Source: Chlorella sorokiniana (lineage: Eukaryota; Chlorophyta; Trebouxiophyceae; Chlorellales; Chlorellaceae). From it: a stretch of 64,000 nt of DNA. Below the pieces are notes generated by a model, which worked only from the letters and a program-made list of their open reading frames with translations, ran no database searches and had not been told where the DNA came from. Shown piece after piece: positions 55,968 to 64,000 of this stretch; positions within the stretch are counted from its first letter, which is position 1; the number at the start of each line of letters is the position of its first letter. The translations under genes were made by a program, and so were the position numbers. The stretch spans positions 310,001 through 374,000 of the forward strand of contig CP084610.1 of the NCBI GenBank assembly GCA_025917655.1. The letters run 5' to 3'.

Positions 55968-58900
55968 CTACCGCTGCGGCATGACCAGCAGCTCCCGCAG
56001 CGCAGCCACGAACTGGGCTTGCCAGGCGGCCTCCAGCAGGATGCCGCCGTGGCCCAGCTTGGGGTGGTGCATCACCTGCGGGCGGGGCATCAGCGGAATC
56101 GTGCATCGGGTGCCAGGGAGGGTGAGCAAACACAAAAAGGGCGCACAAAACTGCAGCAGTGGCGTTCAGAGGCATGGAAAGCTTCATTCGTTCCTCCCAC
56201 CCATAAACGAGCGACCGCTCACTCCATCAGCGGCGCGCAACCCTGCAGACCTCCCGCGCCGCTCCCACCCCGCTGCCCCCTCCCCAGGTGCGGCACCTTG
56301 GCCGGGTGCCCCGTGAGCTTCAGGTGGGCCATGACCAGCTCTGAAGGCACCAAATCATCCTGGCCTGACAACACAACCAGGCTGCGAAAGGGAGGGGGGG
56401 GCGGCGGCGTGCCGACGCTTTGGCCCCAGAGCCAGAGTTGGCAAGCTGCGAAGCTTGCCGCAGCGCAGCCAGCGGCGAGCCTTGAGCGCAAGGAGACCAG
56501 GAGGCTTTTTGTCGCACCTGCGTCGCGGCAGCTCTTGTGGCCACAGCATTAGCTCGCTCCAATGGAACTTGCGGCAGAAGGCCTGCGCTGGCGCCGTCGG
56601 GAGGGGCGGCAGCCTCACGGCAGCCTCACGGCAGTCTCATGACAGCCTTGGCTGCCACAGAGCAGCTGCTCAACTCCCATCCAAGGACCGCGAGCGCCCT
56701 CCTGCAACCCCCCGCCGTGCATCCCGCCTGCTTTGCCCCGAGCGGGCAGCCCCGCTGGCTCATGCCTTGCCCCAGGTCCCGCCACATATCCAAGCACCCG
56801 GCTTTAAGCTGTTCAGGCCTTCGCCCCCACCTGTGCAATCGTCAGATCGCGGCTGCACATGAAGCGCAAGAGGTCGACGGCGCCGCCCACCGTGCGGAAG
56901 TTGGCGCCGCAGGGCTCGCGGTAGATGAAGTTGAAGAGAAGCTGCCGAGGGGGGTGGGGGTTACGGGGCGGGACGTTGGGAGGTGGGAGGCTGGACTCGC
57001 AGTGAGTGTTGATGGGACACCCCACACAGACCCACACCCGCGCGCTCTTGCCTGCGGGTAGCAAGTCAGCATGGCCACGGGGTCCAACAGGCAAGCCGAG
57101 TGCACCAACTGCAGGGCAGGGCAGGATGCAGCAAGAGCCCGCAATCAGCCAGGAACAAGCTGGGACGCACAACGGCGGCCGAGACTGGGCAAGCGACGCC
57201 GTGCAAACAACCCCAGCGCCACAGCGCTTGTGCAACGAGCCAGCGAGCAGGCGGCGAGGGAGGGCGGGCAGGCAGCAGCCCAAAGCACAAGCCAGGAAGC
57301 AGTGCGCTGCACGTTGCTACAGCGAGGCTCCCTCTCCATGCTGGCTGGCCTACAACATCAAACAGTGCGCTGCACCCACTGCTGCAGCAAAGCTCCCGCT
57401 GCATGCTGGCTGGCCTCACCCGCGGGTACAGCTGGCAGAGGCGCGAGGCCACAAAGGTGCCGTAGCTGTGGCCCACCACGCACGCTCGGCGGTAGCCCCG
57501 CGCCGCCAGCGCGTCCGCCACAGCGTGCGCAGCGTCGTCCACGCCGCGCGCCTCCCAGCACAGGCGCAGCGCCACGTGGGGCACCTGGGCGGTGTGGGGG
57601 AGGTGGGGGCTGAGTTTATGGGGGTCACATCCCTTTTCGCTGGCCCGACGGTAAGCTGGTAGATTAGGGTGGCCGCGGGTGCATGAGTGTGTGCTGGTGG
57701 GGGCAGGGGGCTGCTGAAGAGAGGGGGCCGCCTCCAGCAGCAGGCCCTGCCTGGCTGCAGCCACACCCAGCTTCCTTGCTGGACACGCGACGCCAGCTGA
57801 TTCTAGACCCTGGCCGTCCCCATGCGCAATATGCACTCCGCTGCCGCCCTGCGGCAGCTCGTCACAGCCGCCGCCCCCTGGCTTCCTTGTATTCCAGCCG
57901 TGGTCTCCCCCTGCTGCCCCACCCACATCTCCTCACTCACCCTGCTTAGCCACCCCCTCCCCCACACAACCACCACAACCACACACACACCCCTCCTCAC
58001 CTCGACCAGCAGGAAGGGTGTCTGCCCGCAGGCCTGCTGCAACTGGCGCACGAGGTGCAGGTAGGGCAGCACCCCAAAGCCGACGCCGTGCAGGAACACG
58101 ATGGGCACGTCGGGCGGGTGCCAGGTGGCGCCGCCGCCGCCACCGCCGCGTGGCCCACGCTGCCCGCGCTGTCCGCCGGGCTGCTGGACGCCGCCAACGG
58201 GCTGTACTCCACGCCGGCAGCTGCTGCGGACGCGGCGGCCATCGCGGCGCCGACGCCGGCAAAGTCGGCAGCAGAGTCGCCCTTGCCGCGGCGCCGCCCT
58301 CCGGCCGCCGCCGCTGCCGCGCCTGCCGGGCGGCGGCGCGCGGCGACAGCGGCGGCAGCCCCCGTGTGGGTGCTGCGCGGCGACGGCCGCAGCCGCGGCG
58401 CTGGTGACTGTGAGCGTCGCGTCCAGCGCATGCCCCGCAGCGTGCTGCATGGCGTCCGCCGCCACGTGCACTGCCCCCACCACGCCCTCCCCAGTGCTCG
58501 CCCGCCGCGCCAGCGGCGACAGCGGCGGCGACAGCGCCTCGACGGCGGCCGCCTCGTCGCCGGGCGGGGCAGGCGCAGCCGCGGGCGCGTGCCAGGTGGC
58601 GAAGCCGTCGGTGCGGGCGGGGCGGAAGCCCATGAGGCGCAGCAGCGCGTGCGCTGCCCGCGCAAAGAGCTCTGTCACGGCGTAGAGCGCCAGCGGCTTG
58701 TGGTACGCCCTGGGCACGGGAAGAAAGCAGCGGGACGGGGGCTTTCCATCGCGATGGCACGCCGCAGCGGCGTGCTGCTCAGAATTGGTGGCAAAGGAAT
58801 CCGGCGGTGGAGAGGCCGGCGAGAGGCCGCCGCCGCCGCCCAGCAGCGCGAGCGTGCATGGCTCCCCGCCCCCATCCCCCATAAGCGGGGGCCGGCTGCG

Positions 58901-60254
58901 ATCCGGCAAGCAAAGCGATCGGAGCACAGCAGGCACAGCGCGATGACTGGCACCATGTCTCCCTGGCCCCACACGCACGCTCCCCATATGATGCCTGCCA
59001 TCAAGCACGCCCGCTACCAACCATCCCCCACCAGACCGGGCCGGCGCCGCCGCCACCGCCCGCCCTGGCCCACCCACCTGAGCGGCTCCCACACGTGCGC
59101 CATGAAACGCAGGCCAGGGTCAAAACCCGGCGCGAAGCGCACCCCCACGCCGCCTCCACGCGGTCGACAAAGCGGCGCACCGCCGCCTGCTCCCCGTGCT
59201 CAGCTGGTGCAGCAGCTGCAGCGGAGCGGCGACGGCAGGGGCGAAGGAGGGGGGCGCGGGGCGCGAGTGAGGGAAGGGAAGCTGGGAGCTGGCTTCCTCG
59301 GGGGAAGCAGTCGAACGGCGGTGGCGAGCAGCGGCAGGGGTGGGGTGGGCAGGGGATGGCAGCAGGAGGGCAGCACCGAGCAGCCGACATCCCCAGAGGG
59401 CTCCGCTCCTTGGCGCCGGCAGGCTGCTGCAGCTGCACTCGTCTGCTGAGTGCAGGCCCTTCCTCCACATGCAAGCCCATGCATAGACGCTGGGCAAAGC
59501 TGCTCCCATCCACTGCCGCCCGCCCAAACCGTGCGAGCGTGCTGGCGCCTGTCGGTTCTGACGGCGCCGTCAGACAAACTGCTGCAGAGCCGTGCTTCCC
59601 ACCTTGCAGTAAAATCCATACGCCACGAAGTCGTCAACGTTGCCCCGCAGCACCGCCTCGGCGGGAGCACCCAAAACCTGCAGCCGGACGGCGGCAGCGG
59701 CGGCGGCGCAACTTGCTCGGTGCTCGCGATGCATGGCGCACATCACACATTCCTGGGCATTGAGCGCTTCAGGCGAATCCATCTTGCGTCACTGCATCTG
59801 CTGCGAATGCTGCAGCTGCTGCGGCAGCCGCAGCAGACAGCCCTGCGGCCGACAGCATGGCGCCGGCGCCCCCGCCCGCTGCAGGCGCTCACCAGCCGGA
59901 CAGGAACTCCTTGATGCAAAAGACGTCTCGGAGCTGCAGGAAGCGCTCAAAGTGGGTGTCCAGGTGGGTGGTGTCGGGGACGTCGCCGCAGAGCTGGCTG
60001 AGGCGGTGGAACCTGCGGGGAAAGCGGTGGCGGCGGCTCAGGGGGGCAGTACAAGCCTGCAGCACGCACGCGCACCAAGGGGGACGCAGTGCTGCGGGTG
60101 CATGCATGGCCAGGCGATTGACCGACCTCAGCTTGCCGTAAAGGTAGAACAGACCCTCGGTGGCGATGTAGGAGACGAGTGCCAGCCGCGCGGCCGGGTG
60201 CGCCGCTAGCAACTGCCAGGCAGCGCCCGCAGCCGCAGACAGCCCCCCAGCCAT
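55968..60254 (-). CDS. Membrane-anchored alpha/beta-hydrolase
   Basis: Serine hydrolase of the alpha/beta fold with a hydrophobic N-terminus. ATG 60254 gives MAGGLSAAAGAAWQLLAAHP, then LALVSYIATEGLFYLYGKLR, a probable membrane span. Exons then read FHRLSQLCGDVPDTTHLDTH, VLGAPAEAVLRGNVDDFVAY, DPGLRFMAHVWEPLR, YHKPLALYAVTELFARAAHA, a long Ala-rich, low-complexity insertion (~58.6-58.15 kb), PDVPIVFLHGVGFGVLPYLH (first core strand), ACVVGHSYGTFVASRLCQLY (nucleophile elbow, GHSYG), LVHSACLLDPVAMLT, LLFNFIYREPCGANFRTVGG, FHWSELMLWPQELP, LVVLSGQDDLVPSELVMAHL (acid Asp) and VMHHPKLGHGGILLEAAWQA (catalytic His), ending at 55968. A full Ser-Asp-His triad is therefore present. The architecture resembles uncharacterised plant and fungal membrane hydrolases; lipase or esterase activity is inferred. 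Confidence 0.82.
57299..57420. repeat. ~62-bp imperfect tandem repeat next to a splice donor
   Basis: Two imperfect copies, each containing CAGTGCGCTGCAC and, further on, ATGCTGGCTGGCCT, lie in the hydrolase intron directly after the donor that follows RLCQLYPR on the minus strand. Confidence 0.65.
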
Positions 60255-60752
60255 GCGGCGTCCATCGGCCAGCCACGACTGGGCAGGGCCTGACGCTGAG
60301 ACAGCAATTTTGCTGCGTAGCCCGCCTGGGGCTGCATTCTGAAAGCTGGTCAGCCGACAGAAAGGCCGTGACGCGGAGTTCAATTCGCAACGGCGGGGCT
60401 GGGCAGTATTGTGCAGTGTTCAATATCGAAAATCTGACAGCCGTGCAGGCTTGCGTGACCCCTACGCAAGGAACATACACTGCTCGGCGCGATTGCTTGC
60501 CAACCCCATAATTTGCCGGTGTAATTTGAAAAGATGTAACGGTGCACACGGAGCGCTCCGCGAAGTCTCGGATTCGGGACCTCGACAAGTACTCCCTACC
60601 GGTACATGCCCTACGGCATGCGAGGAGGGGTCGCATTGCTCTCCTGTACATCCCTGTGCCTGTCCGACACGCACCGACAGCAAACAAGCAGTCCTGCAAT
60701 TGGACGCCGTCCATACCCTAGCCATCCCAGTTGATTTTGGCCAAGCAACGCC
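60255..60752. promoter_or_regulatory. Divergent promoter, alpha/beta hydrolase and small Cys-rich gene
   Basis: About 500 bases between two start codons on opposite strands, less GC-rich than the flanking exons. No named element is recognised. A long plus-strand open frame crossing it (60409-61320) is not coding in my reading. Confidence 0.5.
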
Positions 60753-61198
60753 ATGGGCTGCTGCACAGACGTATTCTGGTGATTCATGGCGCTGTTGCAT
60801 GCCGCCACACGCACGCCGCGGGAGTGGGGTGGGGGCGCCGGCGGAGCGCCGCCCTGTGGTCCCAACGGGCCGCCTTCATGCTGTTGCCCTCCTCTCCTGT
60901 CCGCAGCTTCCCCTGCAAGATCCTGGAGAGCGTGGTGGACTTCTTGCTCGTCTGCTTCTGGTGCGCATGCCCCTGTGTTTGGCACCGCTGGCACCAGACT
61001 CCTGCCCTGCGAGGTGCACTGCAAGCTTTGGTGCTCAGCGCCGGCACTGGCTTGCCCCTCCGCAGCTGCCCATGCCGCTGCTGCTGCGGCTGCCCGAAGA
61101 CCAGCACCGAGGAGCCAGACCGGGTGGTGCTGATCCACCAGGGACCTCCTGTGTACTACGTGCCGCCAGTGGTGCACCAGCAGCCTGGCTACCGCTGA
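60753..61198 (+). CDS. Tiny Cys-rich, probably lipidated membrane protein (70 aa)
   Basis: Three exons, 60753-60778, 60907-60960 and 61066-61198, total 213 bases and encode 70 residues; both introns are GT-AG and both split a Cys codon as TG/C. The start MGCCTDVF sits in a good context (GCCATGG) and fits N-myristoylation at Gly2 with palmitoylation at Cys3/Cys4. Then CFPCKILESVVDFLLVCF forms a short hydrophobic segment, followed by CCPCRCCCGC: 12 cysteines lie within the first 36 residues. The C-terminal half is different, TSTEEPDRVVLIHQ and GPPVYYVPPVVHQQPGYR, rich in Pro, Tyr, Val and Gln. It recalls plant CYSTM proteins, which pair a Pro/Gln/Tyr-rich arm with a Cys-rich membrane module, but in the reverse order. 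I know no named family with this layout. Membrane attachment, metal binding or stress roles are inference only. Confidence 0.78.
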
Positions 61199-61863
61199 TC
61201 AGCTCACGAGGAGCCGAGCCGCCGCGTTTGCCCATGTATTGTACGCCATCGCGTGCCGTCCTGCCGTTCCAAGCGCTGCAGAAGAGGCACAATACCAACT
61301 GCGCACCCAAAGCAGACTAGAACTCGCCACAACCGTGAATGATCCACTGACAGCATTTGCTAATTGTGCCGGCGCGTCTCCCCACTGCTGGTCCCCCCTT
61401 GGTTGGCTTGACGACGAGCGGGCTGCCTGTTGCATAAGAGTAGGTTAGCGCCACACACTATCAGCCACTGTAACGCTTGCTCATGCAACCCTGGTGTGAT
61501 GCCGGCTCTGGCCACACAGAGGAGGGGCCTGCATCTCTGCGGCTGCTCCTCGCATTCCGCCCTGTCAGCTCCAGCCAATCCTGCAGCCTCACCATGCCGC
61601 TCTGCAGCATTCAGACGCTGCCTCCACAGCAGCAAGAAACCCTCTGCCCGCTGCTGCCGCTGACTGCCCGGGGACAGGGCAGGCTTGACATCACGCGCAG
61701 TGCATGAAGCATGACATGCAGCGGCCATGTCAAACAATACAATACAGGAGGGAATACAGCGGGCCCAGGGTGGCAGGACAAGCGTGTGAGGCCGCAAAGC
61801 CGGCCACCGTGCAGGGGGCTCGGCTTTCTGTGCCGCCCGCATGGGCGATGCTGCGCTCGCCGG
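61199..61863. other. Convergent 3' region, small Cys-rich gene and TBC gene
   Basis: Lower-GC stretch of 3' UTRs. Open frames have no motif. The TGTAA at 61469 is listed separately. Confidence 0.45.
61469..61473 (+). terminator. Putative poly(A) signal TGTAA of the small Cys-rich gene
   Basis: TGTAA on the plus strand, about 270 bases after the stop codon at 61198. It supports a plus-strand transcript ending here. Confidence 0.4.
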
Positions 61864-64000
61864 CTACGCAAAGTGGCTGGAGGCGCCCTTGAAGGAGGCC
61901 CGCCACATGTAGGCGCGGGAGAGCACCAGCTCCACGTCCTTCTCCGTCCAGGAGCCGGTGGGCGGCTTCTGCAGGAACATGATCAGGTCCTGGAACTCCA
62001 GCTGGCGCAGCTGCGCGCTCCAGCTGCAGAGGGGGATGGGCTCGGCTGGTTTGGTGATTATTGGGTCGTATTGATGGCTGGCAAGGTTTCGCATTGACCA
62101 GCAGAGGCAGGTTGACCAGCAGAGGCAGGGGAATGGGGCCAGCAGGTGGAGAGTGCACGTTTGAGAGAACAACAGAGGGCAGCGATGGGGAAGCTGCACT
62201 CGCGATGCATCACCGCTGCGGCGGGCGGCACCCACCTGAGCAGGAAGGCCGCCAGGGCATAGCCAAGGAAGTCTTTCAGCTGAGAACTGCAAAGAGAGAA
62301 GAAGAGGTGACAGTAGAGAAAACAGCGAAAGGACGGCAGCTGGTCGAAGGGATGTGGCAGGAACGTGGTGACAGACCGGCCAGCGCAGGCCCCGTGTGGC
62401 GGCATCCCATCCAGCAGGGTGGCCGTCGGGCGAGCAGCAGGGCGTGCGCTGGCGGAGGCGGCTGGCCGGCCGGCAGGCACCCACCCTTCGGCTAGGTAGG
62501 TGTCCCATAGTCGGATGGCCAGCGGGAAGGGCACCTCCCGCAGCAGCAGGCAGTTGACCCAGCGGAAGGCAAACTGGATGAACTGCAGGCCCTCGGCCTC
62601 AAGGTGCGCAGCGAGCGGCTCCTCCACACGCCTGGGGGAGGGGGAGGGTGAAAGCGGCAGCAGTAAGAGGTGAGCAGGTGCCTGGCGCCAGGCGCTATCG
62701 CACCAGGCGGCAAAGCGGCGTGCACAGCACGCCCAGGCTGCCCCATCGACGTGAGCCTGCATGCACCGCCAAGCCGCCATCCCCCTGCCCAGCCTGCCCT
62801 CATCAGTCGTCCCCTCGCCCCACCACACCCACCTGACAAGCTCCTGTGTGTGGAACACGCAGCGCTGGATGCCCGGCTGCGCATACGTGTAATGATCCTG
62901 GATGCCGTCCAGCAGCTTGCACAGGCACCTGGGGCGAGAAGGAAGAGGGGTTTGCTTGGCAGTGGGGAGTAATTGCAAGGCTTCGGGAGGGTCAGGGAGT
63001 TGGGGGCGAGTAGGGGCGGGGGATGGGGTGGCGCTTTGAAAGCGCGCAACTGCGCTGCCCAGCAGACAACCCTCCAGCGCCCGCTGCGATTTGCTAGGCC
63101 AGCAGGCTGCCCAGCGCTTGGCTCCCAGGAGCGTGAGGGGCTGCGGAGCTGCGCACCAGTAGCAGTCGGCCTCGACGTCAAGCAGCGCGGGGTCTGACAG
63201 GCCCTGGTCGCACCAGCCCTCCAGCGGGCCCTCAAGGTGTTCCCCAGCAAAGACGCACATGAAGGGCGTGACGAGGTCGTTGATGCCCTGCACGTAGCCG
63301 CTGGCGGGGTGCCTGCGTGGCGGGTTGTGAAGGGGGGAAGGGGGAGGATCGAGGCCTGGCTGGCAGGGTGCCTGCCCGGAGATGGTGCGGCAGGGACAGC
63401 GAAGGGAGAACCAGTGCATGGGCAGGAGAGGCAAGCATTAAGGGAGCGCAGCAAGGACAATAAAGTAAGGAGAGCAGAGCAAGGGCAATGAAGTGGGAGA
63501 ACGCGCGCGGGCAGTGAGAGGAAGAGCACGGAGACGGCCTGCCTGCCACGAGCGGTGCAAACGGCAGCAGCAGCCCACCGCAGGCCCCAGATGTAGAGGA
63601 TGCGCTCCAGTGACTTCTGTATCCGCGGCTGGTGGAAGAACGCGACGCCGGGCGCGGTGCGCGGCACATCCACCGCCACCTGCGGTGGAGAGCAGGGAGC
63701 AGGTCGCATGCAGCCCCGCTTCAGTGACGCCCACCGCGTACACCGCAAGGCACCCGCCGCTCATGGCTGCGCAGAGCGGGGGGCAGAGCCCGGCCCAGGT
63801 GGGGGAGAAAGGGGGCGTCGCACTGCCATGCCTGCAGGCCCATCGTTCCTGCGCTGCCGCTGCTGCCACAGCCACACTCGAAAGCGGCGGTGTGCTAGAC
63901 GCCGCCGCCGCCGCACCTGCCGAAGCGCGCCGAGCTCCTCGCCGCTCTGGTCCGCCCCGATGCCGCCTGCTCATAGTAGTCCGGGACCAGGTCGCGGTAC
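61864..64000 (-). CDS. TBC-domain Rab GTPase-activating protein, TBC1D22-like (5' end outside window)
   Basis: GAP for Rab GTPases in membrane traffic. The window edge cuts the N-terminus; the first visible residues are YRDLVPDYYEQ. After an intron, VAVDVPRTAPGVAFFHQPRI carries the catalytic Arg finger (DxxRT), then IQKSLERILYIWGLR, HPASGYVQGINDLVTPFMCV with the Gln finger (YVQG), EGWCDQGLSDPALLDVEADC, CLCKLLDGIQDHYTYAQPGI, EEPLAAHLEAEGLQFIQFAF with RWVNCLLLREVPFPLAIRLW, LKDFLGYALAAFLLRW and WSAQLRQLEFQDLIMFLQKP, ending SRAYMWRASFKGASSHFA at 61864. Motif order and the short C-terminus match TBC1D22. Both catalytic fingers are intact. In the exon at the window edge the frame changes once near 63967, between DYYEQ and GEELGALRQ. 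Confidence 0.88.

Noticed and set aside
56600-56640. Three short copies of a CACGGCAGCCT-like unit
   Set aside because: Simple intronic micro-duplication not touching a splice site.
58055-59449. 464-residue plus-strand frame
   Set aside because: Antisense to the alpha/beta-hydrolase exons; low complexity and no motif.
1-64000. tRNA, rRNA and transposon searches by eye
   Set aside because: No clover-leaf arms with conserved A and B boxes, no rRNA-like blocks, and no terminal inverted repeats or reverse-transcriptase motifs were recognised; a covariance-model scan would be needed to exclude tRNAs.

Overview
The window looks like nuclear DNA of a trebouxiophyte green alga of the Chlorella type. 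It is very GC-rich, almost every gene is cut by many short GT-AG introns, and several genes are followed by the chlorophyte poly(A) signal TGTAA. The gene set is algal/plant: a plastid ribosomal protein L21 with a transit peptide, a plastid-type pyruvate dehydrogenase E1-alpha, an AMT-type ammonium transporter, a plant-type sugar transporter, DUF3754, and a chitinase (the Chlorella wall is reported to contain chitin-like glucosamine polymers). The species assignment is an inference. I saw no tRNA, rRNA, CRISPR array, transposon or virus-like element.

Layout from left to right. 1-1.4 kb: nothing I can assign. 1.5-3.8 (-): CAMK-like protein kinase with a C-terminal membrane segment. 4.2-6.3 (+): HAD phosphatase of the GPP/pseudouridine-phosphatase type. 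6.5-9.35 (-): secreted fasciclin/Pro-rich wall protein. 10.1-13.2 (+): secreted protein of the nucleoside phosphorylase/permease superfamily. 14.1-15.3 (-): plastid L21. 16.4-18.5 (+): coiled-coil protein. 19.4-23.3 (-): ammonium transporter. 24.4-29.0 (-): MFS sugar transporter. 29.8-30.7 (-): small protein with an MG..CC lipidation-type N-terminus. 31.2-33.2 (-): unassigned, beta-strand-rich protein. 33.6-39.4 (+): DUF3754 membrane protein. 39.7-46.4 (-): GH18 chitinase with CBM14 and two CBM18 modules. 47.4-51.0 (-): PDH E1-alpha. 51.2-53.9 (+): short-chain dehydrogenase. 54.4-55.5 (-): MIP18/AE7 iron-sulphur assembly protein. 56.0-60.3 (-): membrane-anchored alpha/beta hydrolase. 60.75-61.2 (+): a tiny three-exon gene for a 70-residue protein with 12 cysteines. 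61.9-64.0 (-): TBC Rab-GAP, cut by the window edge.

Genes are packed mostly as divergent or convergent pairs with a few hundred bases between them. The fasciclin and chitinase genes both encode secreted, multi-modular wall-type proteins. The two transporters and the PDH subunit suggest ordinary nitrogen and carbon metabolism rather than a dedicated cluster. There is no obvious operon-like logic.

Three things stand out across the window. (1) The small Cys-rich gene at 60.75 kb, which is invisible to a simple ORF scan because its first two exons are 26 and 54 bases. (2) Tandem duplications that repeatedly sit exactly on splice junctions. (3) About a dozen places where a conserved protein changes frame inside an exon at a G/C-rich run; other genes (L21, AE7, the HAD phosphatase, the sugar transporter, PDH E1-alpha) are clean. 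The last point probably marks indel errors in the assembly, though real lesions cannot be excluded.
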